From NCBI GenBank assembly GCA_934792465.1, contig CAKVOK010000029.1, forward strand, positions 1 to 40,928: 40,928 bases of DNA, written 5' to 3'. The notes under the pieces are model-generated. The model saw only the letters and a program-made list of their open reading frames with translations, made no database searches and was not told the origin of the DNA. The translations under genes were made by a program, and so were the position numbers. Positions 7,146 through 16,187 of the stretch are shown here, one piece after another (position 1 is the stretch's first letter; every line of letters starts with the position of its first letter). Source of the DNA: an uncultured Clostridia bacterium (GTDB taxonomy: Bacteria; Bacillota; Clostridia; RUG12999).

Positions 7146-7174
7146 TTGACTTTTTCAATCTTTTGTGATACAAT
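7146..7174 (+). promoter_or_regulatory. Promoter of the citrate synthase gene
   Basis: -35 TTGACT (7146-7151), 17-bp spacer, -10 TACAAT (7169-7174) preceded by TGA (extended -10). The predicted start near 7181 excludes translation from the upstream in-frame codon at 7184. Confidence 0.85.
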
Positions 7175-7279
7175 ATATTATAAGTGGTTTGGAACATTTT
7201 AAGACTGCTTTACAAAAAAGCAATTCATATTAAAAATGCAAGAACAGCACATACAAAATTCATTTCGGGAGTGATTACC

Positions 7280-8620
7280 GTGAATAACCAGTATTATAAC
7301 AGCAATCTCGGAGAGCTTTTGAAAATTGCCGAGGAAAAATATACAATAGACAAAGACTTATATAACAATTTTCGTGTGAAACGAGGTCTCAGAAACTCCG
7401 ACGGTACGGGCGTGCTTGCCGGACTTACCGCCATAGGTGAGGTACGAGGATACGTTGTTGACGACGGCGAGCGTTCTCCTATAGAGGGCAAACTCCTATA
7501 CAGAGGAATAGATGTCTGCGACATCATAAAAAATGCCGCCGCAGAGGATAGATTTGCATATGAAGAAGTCGTATTTCTTCTGCTTTTCGGTGTTCTGCCG
7601 TCGAAGAAAATGCTTGATTCTTTCTGCGAGCTTCTCGGCAGTATGCGAGATTTGCCGCCGGGATTCACGGAAGACACGATTTTAAAATCGCCGAGTGCCA
7701 ACATAATGAACAAAATGGCGAGGAGCGTTCTCACGCTTTATTCATACGATGACAAAGCGGACGATATAAGCTTCCCGAATCTGATTCGCCAATCCATAGA
7801 GCTTATTGCGAGAATGGTTACCATTGCGGCATACGGCTACCAGGCGAAGCGCAGGTATTATGACAAAGCAAGCCTGTATCTGCACAGTCCGCAGCCGAAT
7901 CTTTCCACAGCGGAAAACTTCTTCTATATGACGCGGCCGGACAGCAAATTTTCGAAAACCGAAGCCGAAATACTCGACCTGCTGCTTGTACTCCAGGCAG
8001 AACACGGCGGAGGAAACAACTCCGCATTCGTATGCCGCGCGGTTTCATCGAGCGGTACGGATACATATTCGGCAATTGCTGCGGCTATAGGTTCTCTCAA
8101 AGGTCCTAAGCACGGCGGTGCGAATTTCAAGGTTCTTGAAATGATAAATGATTTTAAGGCAAATATAAAGCATTGGGACAGCGACGCCGAGGTCGGCGAT
8201 TACATAAGAAAAACAATACGCAAAGGCAAACTGATATACGGTATGGGTCATGCGGTATACACGATTTCCGACCCACGTGCGGTGCTTCTCAAAGAAAAGG
8301 CAAAAAGTCTTGCTGAGAAATGCGGCTGTTCGGAGGAATTTGTGCTGTATGACGCTATAGAACGCCTGACTCCGGATATTTTCCGTGAGGAAAAGGGCAT
8401 TGACAAAAGCATTTGCGCAAACGTGGATTTATATTCCGGGTTTGTATATCAGATGCTGAATATTCAGCCGGATTTATACACACCGCTTTTTGCAATCGCA
8501 AGGATTGTCGGCTGGTGCGCCCACAGAATAGAGGAGGTTACCTGCAACGGCAAAATCATGCGCCCGGCTTACAAAGGCGTTAAGAAAAAAGGCTGCTATA
8601 TAAAGCTGGCAGACAGATAA
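7280..8620 (+). CDS. gltA: Citrate synthase / 2-methylcitrate synthase family
   Basis: 446-aa enzyme condensing acetyl-CoA (or propionyl-CoA) with oxaloacetate at the entry to the oxidative branch of the citric-acid pathway, in anaerobes often for glutamate supply. GTG at 7280 is chosen because GGGAG (7267-7271) lies 8 nt upstream and the earlier in-frame start falls on the predicted transcription start. Family motifs: YRGIDV near residue 75, EHGGGNNSAF (241-250), GPKHGGAN with His278, GMGHAVY with His324 and NVDLYSG with Asp383. These correspond to the catalytic His/His/Asp triad of citrate synthases, with near-identical spacing to the pig enzyme (274/320/375). Citrate versus methylcitrate use cannot be read from sequence. 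The gene stands alone with its own promoter and terminator. Confidence 0.92.
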   Translation: MNNQYYNSNLGELLKIAEEKYTIDKDLYNNFRVKRGLRNSDGTGVLAGLTAIGEVRGYVVDDGERSPIEGKLLYRGIDVCDIIKNAAAEDRFAYEEVVFLLLFGVLPSKKMLDSFCELLGSMRDLPPGFTEDTILKSPSANIMNKMARSVLTLYSYDDKADDISFPNLIRQSIELIARMVTIAAYGYQAKRRYYDKASLYLHSPQPNLSTAENFFYMTRPDSKFSKTEAEILDLLLVLQAEHGGGNNSAFVCRAVSSSGTDTYSAIAAAIGSLKGPKHGGANFKVLEMINDFKANIKHWDSDAEVGDYIRKTIRKGKLIYGMGHAVYTISDPRAVLLKEKAKSLAEKCGCSEEFVLYDAIERLTPDIFREEKGIDKSICANVDLYSGFVYQMLNIQPDLYTPLFAIARIVGWCAHRIEEVTCNGKIMRPAYKGVKKKGCYIKLADR

Positions 8621-8632
8621 TTTACAATATGA

Positions 8633-8699
8633 TAAAGAGGGTGTTGCAAAACGAAATTGTTTTGCAGCACCCTCTTTTGGGGCTTTAGAAAAATAGTGC
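8633..8699 (+). repeat. Repeat module including an intrinsic terminator (copy 1)
   Basis: 67 bp matching 40706-40772 with only two mismatches. It contains a 16-bp terminator stem, GAGGGTGTTGCAAAAC (8637-8652) / GTTTTGCAGCACCCTC (8659-8674), followed by TTTT, then a shared tail ending in CTTTAGAAAAATAGTGC. The hairpin terminates citrate synthase transcription. The shared tail shows that it belongs to a dispersed repeat family. Confidence 0.85.
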
Positions 8700-8724
8700 T
8701 TTATGCGGTCTGTGCATTTTTATA
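8697..8724 (-). repeat. 28-bp dispersed repeat, matching 28164-28191 in inverse orientation
   Basis: The reverse complement of this segment matches 28164-28191 at 26 of 28 bases; the core is AAAAATGCACAGACCGCAT. A partial third copy lies near 28398-28415. It directly follows the terminator module, which suggests a modular repeat family. Confidence 0.7.
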
Positions 8725-8743
8725 ATGCCCCTTTTTATACCGA

Positions 8744-8914
8744 TTATATGTCCATTATAGCTCTTAGCACATCGACATTTTGCTTATTAGCAGAAAACTG
8801 ATCTCTGATACCACCTAAATGATATATATTTTCACTTATGCTTTTTGAGATGTCATGTATTTTAACACAATATCTATCCCACTTATACCAAAACAATGAC
8901 TTGCTGTAGTATTT
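8744..8914 (-). pseudogene. Possible gene remnant (56 codons, no start)
   Basis: A minus-strand frame from a TGA (8917-8915) to a TAA (8746-8744) encodes a protein-like stretch, with pieces such as YYSKSLFWYKWDRY and SENIYHLGGIRDQFSANK. There is no ATG/GTG with a ribosome site. It could be the decayed end of an unidentified gene or chance. The rest of the gap 8621-9018 holds only the repeat module and a terminator. Confidence 0.25.
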
Positions 8915-8965
8915 TCAAAATCTGACAGAAAAACTATATTTCACCTCGGTATAATAATTAATAAA

Positions 8966-8999
8966 GGAGAAGTAAGTATAAAAACAAACCTACTCCTCC
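8966..8999 (-). terminator. Terminator of the secDF operon
   Basis: On the minus strand GGAGGAGTAGGT (8999-8988) pairs with ACTTACTTCTCC (8977-8966) over 12 positions including two G-U pairs, followed by TTTATTAATT. It lies just beyond the stop of the 102-aa gene. Confidence 0.65.
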
Positions 9000-9018
9000 T
9001 CTTTTATTCATATTCCTA

Positions 9019-9327
9019 TCAGAATCTTATCATGCCTTTTACACCTGCGAAAACAACAACAGCAATCGTCAAAATATAGAACAGAAAGATATTGATTGCT
9101 TTAAGCATTGTAAAAAGCTTTTTGCGTTTTGCGTCCATTTTCGGTGTTTCATACGAAACGATAAGTGCATAGATTATACCCATAAGAATAGGCATGAATA
9201 CCAGCACGGGCGTTGCCGGCACTTTCCCGAACAAATATCCCGGAATGAACGGCACCAGCGTAACCGACGCTATGAGAAGTATTGCTATTGCCCAAAGGCA
9301 AACCGTATATTTTTCAAATATCTTCAT
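9019..9327 (-). CDS. Small membrane protein in the secDF operon (102 aa)
   Basis: 102-aa protein with three hydrophobic segments: residues ~10-32 (LWAIAILLIASVTLVPFI), ~42-60 (PVLVFMPILMGIIYALIV) and ~75-97 (IFLFYILTIAVVVFAG). A charged linker (ETPKMDAKRKKL) lies between the second and third. No family recognised. The ATG follows GAGGTG and starts 19 bp after the secF stop, and the gene is closed by the operon terminator, so it is probably co-transcribed with secD-secF. A link to protein export is inferred only from that position. Confidence 0.7.
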   Translation of the reverse strand: MKIFEKYTVCLWAIAILLIASVTLVPFIPGYLFGKVPATPVLVFMPILMGIIYALIVSYETPKMDAKRKKLFTMLKAINIFLFYILTIAVVVFAGVKGMIRF

Positions 9328-9346
9328 AATTCAGACACCTCACGTA

Positions 9347-10234
9347 TTACGCTTTTTTCTTCTTATATCCGCCTTCCATAAGCGCCCATATCGGAGCTGC
9401 TATGAAAGCTGACGAGAATGTACCCGTTATAACGCCGACTATAAGAGGAATTGAAAATTCACGTATTGAATCCGAACCCAAAACAGTAAGCACTATAAGA
9501 GAAAGAAGCGTTGTTCCCGATGTATTCAGTGTACGGCGCATTGTCTGCCAGATACTCTTTTCGCAGGTATCTATAAAGCCTTCACCTTTTTTCGCAAACT
9601 TCTTGTTCTCACGTACACGGTCGAATATAACGATTGTATCGTTGATTGAATAACCGATAATCGTAAGCAGTGCAGCGATAAACGAAGCGTTTGTCGGCAC
9701 TCTGAATATTGCATAGAAAGAGAGCATTACAAGCACGTCGTGGATAAGTGCGCATACGGCAGCAACACCCGAAGCGAACGTAAATCTTATCGTAATATAA
9801 ATAAGTATAAGAATTACGGCTATGGCAACTGCCAAAAGTGCATTGTAGATAATTTCCGAGCTTACGAGCGGAGTGATGTTATCACTTGCGAGAAGCGCTT
9901 TGTCATCCAACGAAAACTTTGTTTTAATATCTTCAAAGAGTTTATCTCTTTCTGTTTTTGAAAGCGTTTCCATTTTGAAAAGAACCTGATGCTTTGCACT
10001 CGAATCTTCCGCATACTGGATTACGTTTACTTCTTTGCCTGTGGATTCCTTTATAACGGCAGTAACATCGTCAAGCTTGAAATCCTTGCCCATGTTAATC
10101 TGCATCATTGTACCGCCGGAGAAGTCTATATCGGTTGCAAAGCCACCGTTTATAAACAGACATACGATACCTACTATAACTATTACAATCGGTATTAGTG
10201 CGATTTTCTTTGTATTTCTCATTATATTAAACAT
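9347..10234 (-). CDS. secF: Protein translocase subunit SecF
   Basis: 295-aa membrane protein of the SecDF complex, which helps SecYEG pull exported proteins across the membrane using the ion gradient. The ATG at 10234 is preferred over the in-frame GTG at 10243 because GGGGG (10246-10250) is correctly spaced only for the ATG. Features: N-terminal segment KIALIPIVIVIVGIVCLFI, the periplasmic/external domain starting DFSGGTMMQINMG, then the conserved TM bundle with YSINDTIVIFDRVRENK (the D-(T/V)-I-V-I-F-D-R signature) and TSGTTLLSLIVLTVLGS. It lies 15 bp behind secD. Confidence 0.93.
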   Translation of the reverse strand: MFNIMRNTKKIALIPIVIVIVGIVCLFINGGFATDIDFSGGTMMQINMGKDFKLDDVTAVIKESTGKEVNVIQYAEDSSAKHQVLFKMETLSKTERDKLFEDIKTKFSLDDKALLASDNITPLVSSEIIYNALLAVAIAVILILIYITIRFTFASGVAAVCALIHDVLVMLSFYAIFRVPTNASFIAALLTIIGYSINDTIVIFDRVRENKKFAKKGEGFIDTCEKSIWQTMRRTLNTSGTTLLSLIVLTVLGSDSIREFSIPLIVGVITGTFSSAFIAAPIWALMEGGYKKKKA

Positions 10235-10249
10235 TAGCTTCACCCCCTG

Positions 10250-11548
10250 TTACTGAATACCTATTCCGTATAATTTCTTGTTTCTTATATCAAGTCCCAC
10301 AAGCTGTTTGAGCAGGAACTTCGTTACGAATATTGCAGTGAACATACTTACTACAACGCCGAGGAAAAGGGTTATTGCAAAGCCTTTTACCGTACCGTTG
10401 CCGAGTGCCCACAAAACGCCCGAAGATATAAGCGTTGTTATGTTCGAATCGACAACAGCCGTGATTGCACGGTGGAAACCTGCGTCGATAGAAGCTTTCA
10501 GCGTTTTGCCGTTCTTAAGCTCGTCTATGATACGTTCGAATATAACGACGTTTGCGTCTACCGCCATACCGAACGAAAGAACTATACCGGCAATACCCGG
10601 AAGCGTAAGGTTGAGTCCGAACGCACCGATAAGAAGCACTGTAATAAGTGTGTATATAATAAGTGCAAGCGTAGCAACTATACCCGGTATACGATAGAAT
10701 ATTATCATATAGATACCGATAAGTATAATCGAAATAAGACCTGCATACAAGCTGTTTTTGAAAGCGTTCTGTCCGAGAGTTGCGCTGACTGTGCTTGCGC
10801 TTACCTCGCTGAGTCCGAACGGAAGCTTACCTGCACGGATAAGGCTTGCGAGGCTGCTTGCAGCTTCTCTTGCGCCTTCCTGATTTCCGAGAGTTATAAT
10901 AGCCTTGTCCGAATCGATTTTGCTCTGCACCGTAGGTGCCGACTGCGTTACGCCGTCGAGCTTTATTGCAATCTGCTGACCGATAAGGTTTCCGGTAGCT
11001 TCTGCGAATTTCTTCTGACCGTCTTTTGTAAGAGTAAGTTCAACGTGATGGTTTGCAACTCCCGTATCGTCCGTTGCGGAGAATACTGCCGTTGCATTTT
11101 CAACGTCTTTACCGTCGAGAACAACGTTTCCGTTCGGGTCCTCGAATGTGAGGGCTGCCGTTGCTCCGAGAAGCTCGGACGCATGGTTTACATCGTCTAC
11201 ACTCGGAAGCTCTATACGGAATCTTCCGTTGCCGTTGTACATTACGTTTGCTTCCGTATATCCCTGAGAAGCTGCACGTGCTCTTAAAATAGCAATCGTT
11301 GTATCTGCTTCGTCGTCGGATACGTTTGTTTTATTCTTTGTTGTTTTGTTTCCGGATTTATCCGTTGAAGTATCAACAGCCTGATATTCGAGATACGAAC
11401 CGCCGTTGATGTCCAGACCGAGCTTAACGCCGTCTTTAACCGGAGTAAGCTTGTAATCACCGATTTTCAATCCGAAAACCGTAAGTAAAATCAAAATCCC
11501 TATTACCAAAAGGGACAGCAAAAGCTTTGTAACACTTTTTGCTTTCAT
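10250..11548 (-). CDS. secD: Protein translocase subunit SecD
   Basis: 432-aa partner of SecF. The frame opens at 11587, but the ATG at 11548 follows AAAGGAGG with ideal spacing. Visible features: N-terminal TM (LLLSLLVIGILILLTVFGL), the GVKLGLDINGGSYLEYQ signature, a large external domain (residues ~40-260), then the TM bundle with GFGLNLTLPG-like GAFGLNLTLPGIAGIVLSFG and AVDANVVIFERIIDELKNG. SecD and SecF are separate genes here, not fused. In many Clostridia a SCIFF peptide and its radical-SAM maturase sit near yajC/secD; neither is present between 11549 and 11680. Confidence 0.94.
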   Translation of the reverse strand: MKAKSVTKLLLSLLVIGILILLTVFGLKIGDYKLTPVKDGVKLGLDINGGSYLEYQAVDTSTDKSGNKTTKNKTNVSDDEADTTIAILRARAASQGYTEANVMYNGNGRFRIELPSVDDVNHASELLGATAALTFEDPNGNVVLDGKDVENATAVFSATDDTGVANHHVELTLTKDGQKKFAEATGNLIGQQIAIKLDGVTQSAPTVQSKIDSDKAIITLGNQEGAREAASSLASLIRAGKLPFGLSEVSASTVSATLGQNAFKNSLYAGLISIILIGIYMIIFYRIPGIVATLALIIYTLITVLLIGAFGLNLTLPGIAGIVLSFGMAVDANVVIFERIIDELKNGKTLKASIDAGFHRAITAVVDSNITTLISSGVLWALGNGTVKGFAITLFLGVVVSMFTAIFVTKFLLKQLVGLDIRNKKLYGIGIQ

Positions 11549-11594
11549 TTTATTTCCTCCTTTGCAGTGTGCCAAAAGGCTAAACATACCTATT

Positions 11595-11623
11595 ATTATA
11601 TAATTTTTTTTCGTCTAAGTCAA
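11595..11623 (-). promoter_or_regulatory. Promoter of the secD-secF operon
   Basis: On the minus strand: -35 TTGACT (11623-11618), 17-bp spacer, -10 TATAAT (11600-11595), about 45 bp before the secD ATG. Confidence 0.85.
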
Positions 11624-11680
11624 TAGTTTTCTTGTGTTTTTATAGAAAAAGCTTAAAACATATTTGCATTTTTGTGCATT

Positions 11681-12112
11681 TTATCTAATGCGTCTGCGTT
11701 TGCTTTTCTTTCCGCAGCCCAAGACTCCGCCCAGGCAGCCGAACAAAACGCCCGTCACAAGCAAAACCAAGAACAACAGCGAAAACAGGCTGACCGCCCT
11801 CAAAATCATACCCAGGACAAGAATGAAAAGAGTAAGTACCAGACCGAAGAATCCGCCCGAAACAACTCCCTCACGTGTTTCATGCCCTATCATTGCGGAA
11901 AACACCGTCAAAACAAGAACGGAAACCGTTCTGCTGAAAAACGGAAGCGCCGCCGCTCCGAGAGGCGTAAACATATACATGAGCGCAATCAGAAAATATA
12001 GTATAAGCAAAACAACCGCTGCCATTATCCAATACGGAAGAAAAAATCGCATCAAACCGCCGTCGAGGCTTATTTGCTTTTTCCTCTTGCCCGTTCTTCT
12101 GTATGTATCCAT
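11681..12112 (-). CDS. TIGR04086-type membrane protein (YrzE-like)
   Basis: 143-aa membrane protein. ATG at 12112 is chosen, with GGAGAG 6 nt upstream; a GTG two codons earlier is too close. A basic N-terminus (MDTYRRTGKRKKQ) is followed by four hydrophobic segments and a very basic tail (GKKSKRRRIR). The pattern, the ETREGVVSGGFFG segment between helices 2 and 3, and the place directly after yajC match the TIGR04086 family that accompanies yajC/secDF in Clostridia. Its function is unknown. The gap to the yajC stop is about 60 bp, so it is probably co-transcribed with yajC. Confidence 0.8.
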   Translation of the reverse strand: MDTYRRTGKRKKQISLDGGLMRFFLPYWIMAAVVLLILYFLIALMYMFTPLGAAALPFFSRTVSVLVLTVFSAMIGHETREGVVSGGFFGLVLTLFILVLGMILRAVSLFSLLFLVLLVTGVLFGCLGGVLGCGKKSKRRRIR

Positions 12113-12174
12113 AATCACTCTCCGTTCCGCACCGCAGCTTTTCGCCGGCGCATTTACTCCGTCATTTTTTCGGA

Positions 12175-12492
12175 TTATTTGTCCTCAACGTATTTAAGCA
12201 CATCTTTTACAGCCCATTTTGCAATCTGAATCATTGTTTTGTTCTGCTTTGTGCTTTCAATGAACAGCATATCGTCCTTAATTCTTACAACCGTGCCGTA
12301 TATTCCGCCTATTGTAAGAATATCGTCGCCCACTTTGATTGCGTCTATCATTGCCTGCGTCTGCTTCTCACGCTTTTTCTGAGGTCTTATAAGCATAAAA
12401 TAAAAAACCGCAATAATAAGCACAAAAGGCACGAAAGTAGCAATAAGCTGCGCCGGGCCTGCCTGAGCCTGTTCCAAAAAGAAATAGTTCAT
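12175..12492 (-). CDS. yajC: Preprotein translocase subunit YajC
   Basis: 105-aa single-pass membrane protein, an accessory of SecDF. ATG at 12492 follows AAGGTGG; the longer frame to 12579 runs into the leader. Features: TM at residues ~17-37 (IATFVPFVLIIAVFYFMLIR), then the family signature RPQKKREKQTQAMIDAIKVG and DDILTIGGIYGTVVRIKDD. Length matches the family. It has its own promoter and heads the pair with the TIGR04086-type gene. Confidence 0.93.
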   Translation of the reverse strand: MNYFFLEQAQAGPAQLIATFVPFVLIIAVFYFMLIRPQKKREKQTQAMIDAIKVGDDILTIGGIYGTVVRIKDDMLFIESTKQNKTMIQIAKWAVKDVLKYVEDK

Positions 12493-12587
12493 GTCGTTTC
12501 CACCTTTCCTTATAACTGAACGCCGGCAGCGGATTTCTTTATATTTCCGTATAAGGCAAAAAATACATTGCCGGCACATCTTATTAT

Positions 12588-12616
12588 ATTATATCCTATT
12601 TTTCAAAACTAATCAA
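12588..12616 (-). promoter_or_regulatory. Promoter of yajC
   Basis: On the minus strand: -35 TTGATT (12616-12611), 17-bp spacer, -10 TATAAT (12593-12588). It sits between the mfd stop and yajC. Confidence 0.75.
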
Positions 12617-12645
12617 GTATTTTTTGAAAATTTGTTCAAAATATT

Positions 12646-15600
12646 TTAATTTTTTTCGCTTAAGCGCATTAAAATTGTCTTAAGCTCAGATATAATTACA
12701 TTTTTTTCTATTTTTTCACATAAATATACCACATACGGACGTTCGCCCCTGCTGTACAATATTTTGCCTTTATATTCCGAAGCAAGCATGGCAATCTTGT
12801 TTTCCGGCACGGAAACGGAGGTATCGAAATAGAGCAGAATCCTGCTGCCTCTCTCGCTGACGTCCGTAATGCCGCATTTTGAAGCGTATACACGTATAAG
12901 CGATATTTCTATCAGGTTTATAACCGACTGCGGAGGTGCGGCAAACCTGTCGATAAGCTCGTCTATAACGGCTTCTTTATCTTTTTCGGAGGTAATCGCC
13001 GCAATCTTTTTATAAATCTCGATTCTTATATTATGCGACTCGATATATTCCTCCGGAATATAGGTATCAAGCTTGATGTCAACAGTTGTGATAATTTCTT
13101 TTTCCTCCGGAATACCTTTCGTTTTCTTGACGGCTGCATCCAGCAGACGGCAATACATATCATATCCGACATTTTCCATTTCGCCGTGCTGCGCCGCTCC
13201 GAGAAGGCTTCCCGCTCCTCTTATTTCGAGGTCACGCATGGCGATTTTGAATCCGCTGCCAAACTCCGTAAATTCACGTATTGCGGTAAGCCGTTTCAGT
13301 GCCGATTCGTTAATCGATTTATCTTTCTTATACGTAAGATAAGCATATGCAAGGCGGTTTGAACGTCCGACCCTGCCCCGCAGCTGATACAGCTGCGAAA
13401 GTCCCATTTTATCCGCATTTTCTATTATTATAGTATTTATATTCGGTATATCCAGCCCGGTTTCTATTATAGTCGTGCATACGAGAATATCCACCTCGCC
13501 GTTCAGAGTTGCCATCATAACGCTTTCCAGTTCACGCTCGCTCATCTGACCGTGACCGACGGCGATTCTCGCACCGGGTGCCATTTTCTGAAGCTCGTTT
13601 GCCGCTTCAAAAATGCCGTCTATTCGGTTGAACACATAATAAACCTGTCCGCCTCTGCCCAGTTCTTTCAATACGGCGTTGCGTATCGTTTCTTTATCAT
13701 ATTCAAGCACATACGTCTGAACGGGATACCTGTCCTCCGGCGGCCGTGATATAACGCTCATATCACGCACACCGATAAGCGACATATGCAGCGTTCTCGG
13801 TATCGGCGTTGCCGAGAGCGTCAGCACGTCCACGTTCTTTTTCAGTTCCTTTATGACTTCCTTGTGCTTAACGCCGAAACGCTGCTCCTCGTCTATAATC
13901 AAAAGCCCGAGGTCTTTGAACTTTATATCCTTTTGCAAGAGTCTGTGCGTTCCTATGACAATATCGGTTTCGCCCGTGAGCAGTCTTTTCACCGTGGCAG
14001 TCTGCTCCTTTTTGCTGCAAAATCTGGAAAGCATTTCAATCTTTATCGGATAGTCTTTCATACGGTTTGTAAATGTATTGAAATGCTGCTGCGCCAGGAT
14101 AGTTGTCGGCACGAGGTATGCGACCTGTTTACTGTCCATAACGGCTTTGAACGCTCCTCGGAGCGCAACCTCCGTTTTGCCGAATCCGACATCGCCGCAC
14201 AGAAGTCTGTCCATTGCCTTGCCGCTTTCCATATCACGTTTCATCTCGGCTATGCACGTAAGCTGGTCTTCGGTTTCCTCATACGGGAACTGTTCTTCGA
14301 AATTCTTCTGCCAGTCCGTATCCTTGGAAAATGCATAGCCTGTGCCGTTTCGCCTTTCGGCATACAGCGCTATGAGTCTGTCCGCAATATCTTCGAGTGA
14401 TTTCCTTACCTTATTCTTCGCTCTTGCAAATTCCGCACCGCCCATTTTGTTGAGCTTTACCTGCTTTGCGTCGCTGCCGATATATTTATTTACGGTATCG
14501 AGAGAGGTCGCCGGCACATAGAGAATATCGCTGTCCTTATACATTATCTTGAGATAATCGCGCATAAGTCCGTCTATTTCGATACGTTCCATTCCGAGGT
14601 ATTTTCCTATGCCGTGAACCTGATGCACCACATAATCTCCTACGGACAAATCGGCATAGGATTTAATTCTTTCGCCCTGCTCCTGCGTGCGTTTTCTTCT
14701 GTGCTTTGCCGTGCCGAATATCTCTCTGGAGCTTATCACAACGGAGGATATGCCTTTATATTCAAATCCGCCGTTTATGCCGCCCTCGGCAATGATTATT
14801 TCACCGTTTTCCGCAAAGCGGTTTTTCATCACCGCAGATATGCCGTTGTCGGACAAAATTCTGTAGAATGCTTCCGCTTTCGGTTTGCTGCCGGCAAGCA
14901 CGGTTATGGCATAGCTACCGTCGTGCCATTTCACAATATCATCGGCAATAAGACTTATATTTCCGGCATACGACGGTACGGAGCGTGATTCGAAATTGAA
15001 ATACATTTCCGGCTTTACAAGCTGCGTATCTGCCGTAAAATCCGAGAGAACAATGCATTGCGCCGAAAGGCTCTCCAGTGCCTTTTTCAGCGGAATTACA
15101 TAATCACCTTTTATAATTGGGAGCGCATCGTTTTCCGCAAACTGCACAAGCTCTCCGGTAATCTCCTTTTCAAAGGCGTGCGCCCTGTCGCCGAGCCGAT
15201 CCGGAGAAAGCAGAAATACGGCATATTCATCATCTATATATTCAAAAATCGTGCTTATTTTTTTATATATAACGGGGATATACCTATCCGCCGCCGGGAA
15301 ATAATATTCTTCTTTGAATTTGTCAATATCGCTCTTTGTCCATTCGGTCTGCGGATATTGTTTTATCTCCTCGCATATTTTCTCCGTATCCTCATAAATC
15401 ATCTCACGGCACGGCGCAACCGTGCATATATCCACCTGCGATATTGTAAGCTGCGACTGCGCATCGAAATAGCGCACTGTATCGACTTCATCATCGAAAA
15501 ATTCTATTCGTATCGGATTTTTTGACGACGGCGGAAAAACATCGAGTATTCCGCCTCTGATACAGAACTGCCCAACGCCCTCGACGGCATCGCTTCTCGA

Positions 15601-16077
15601 ATATCCCATTATCGTCAGTTTTTCCGAAAGGGAGGACTGCTCGACGGTTTCACCGATGCGGAACGTAATTCTGTATTTTTCATACATATTTCGGGGAATT
15701 GTGTATTGCATAACGGCGTCGGACGGCGCAATTATGATTTTTGCATTGCCCGACATTACGGATTCTATAACACCCAGACGTGCCTGAACAATCTGTGCCG
15801 CCGAGGTTTCTATATTATGAAAAATATAGTCCTTTGCCGGGAATACGACGGCCGTTCCCTCGCCGAAATAAAAATCGAGGTCGTCTTTCAAGATACGTGC
15901 TTCGTACATATTTTCCGTAACAACAAGCGCATTTTTACCGCAGCGGCGCATAAATGCATTTATAATATCCGCATATGCGCTCTTTGCCGCTTCGCTTATA
16001 TAAACGGATTTTGCGCCGTTTTCGAGCGCACCTGCCGCCCGTTCAAATTCTTTGAGCTTTTCAAGATAATATTTCAT
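12646..16077 (-). CDS. mfd: Transcription-repair coupling factor Mfd
   Basis: 1143-aa ATP-dependent translocase that removes RNA polymerase stalled at DNA lesions and recruits UvrA; the length is close to E. coli Mfd (1148). ATG at 16077 follows GGAGAT. The longer frame to 16194 is created by a dispersed repeat and is not genuine. Domains in order: UvrB-homology region, the RNA-polymerase-interacting CarD-like domain (SVGDYVVHQVHGIGKYLGME, ~480-540), helicase domain 1 with Walker A GDVGFGKTEVALRG, the DEEQRF box (LLIIDEEQRFGVKHKE), SATPIPRTLHMSL, helicase motif VI (QLRGRVGRSNR), and the C-terminal TRCF domain. It follows pth, with a 240-bp gap holding a 54-bp repeat. Confidence 0.96.
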   Translation of the reverse strand: MKYYLEKLKEFERAAGALENGAKSVYISEAAKSAYADIINAFMRRCGKNALVVTENMYEARILKDDLDFYFGEGTAVVFPAKDYIFHNIETSAAQIVQARLGVIESVMSGNAKIIIAPSDAVMQYTIPRNMYEKYRITFRIGETVEQSSLSEKLTIMGYSRSDAVEGVGQFCIRGGILDVFPPSSKNPIRIEFFDDEVDTVRYFDAQSQLTISQVDICTVAPCREMIYEDTEKICEEIKQYPQTEWTKSDIDKFKEEYYFPAADRYIPVIYKKISTIFEYIDDEYAVFLLSPDRLGDRAHAFEKEITGELVQFAENDALPIIKGDYVIPLKKALESLSAQCIVLSDFTADTQLVKPEMYFNFESRSVPSYAGNISLIADDIVKWHDGSYAITVLAGSKPKAEAFYRILSDNGISAVMKNRFAENGEIIIAEGGINGGFEYKGISSVVISSREIFGTAKHRRKRTQEQGERIKSYADLSVGDYVVHQVHGIGKYLGMERIEIDGLMRDYLKIMYKDSDILYVPATSLDTVNKYIGSDAKQVKLNKMGGAEFARAKNKVRKSLEDIADRLIALYAERRNGTGYAFSKDTDWQKNFEEQFPYEETEDQLTCIAEMKRDMESGKAMDRLLCGDVGFGKTEVALRGAFKAVMDSKQVAYLVPTTILAQQHFNTFTNRMKDYPIKIEMLSRFCSKKEQTATVKRLLTGETDIVIGTHRLLQKDIKFKDLGLLIIDEEQRFGVKHKEVIKELKKNVDVLTLSATPIPRTLHMSLIGVRDMSVISRPPEDRYPVQTYVLEYDKETIRNAVLKELGRGGQVYYVFNRIDGIFEAANELQKMAPGARIAVGHGQMSERELESVMMATLNGEVDILVCTTIIETGLDIPNINTIIIENADKMGLSQLYQLRGRVGRSNRLAYAYLTYKKDKSINESALKRLTAIREFTEFGSGFKIAMRDLEIRGAGSLLGAAQHGEMENVGYDMYCRLLDAAVKKTKGIPEEKEIITTVDIKLDTYIPEEYIESHNIRIEIYKKIAAITSEKDKEAVIDELIDRFAAPPQSVINLIEISLIRVYASKCGITDVSERGSRILLYFDTSVSVPENKIAMLASEYKGKILYSRGERPYVVYLCEKIEKNVIISELKTILMRLSEKN

Positions 16078-16133
16078 AATAATCTCCTTCGTTTTTGATG
16101 CATCAATGGGAATAGGAAAAAATGCTTCGGAAC

Positions 16134-16187
16134 GGACAAACTGAACCCGAAGGCGTATATGTATACGTCGAGAGGTGAAGTTTGTTC
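16134..16187 (-). repeat. 54-bp MITE-like repeat, copy 1
   Basis: Its reverse complement matches 28305-28358 at 51 of 54 positions. It has imperfect terminal inverted repeats (GGACAAACT against AGTTTGTTC) and an inner CGTAT/ATACG stem. It lies in the mfd leader, between pth and mfd. The rest of the gap 16078-16317 shows only a weak GAAAAATC/GATTTTTC hairpin (16212-16238). Confidence 0.8.

Noticed and set aside
10472..11287. 271-codon plus-strand frame opposite secD
   Set aside because: Cys/Tyr/Arg-rich shadow translation with no motifs; secD is certain on the other strand.
11549..11680. Expected place of a SCIFF peptide gene near secD
   Set aside because: The interval holds only the secD promoter and leader; no cysteine-rich peptide frame is seen.
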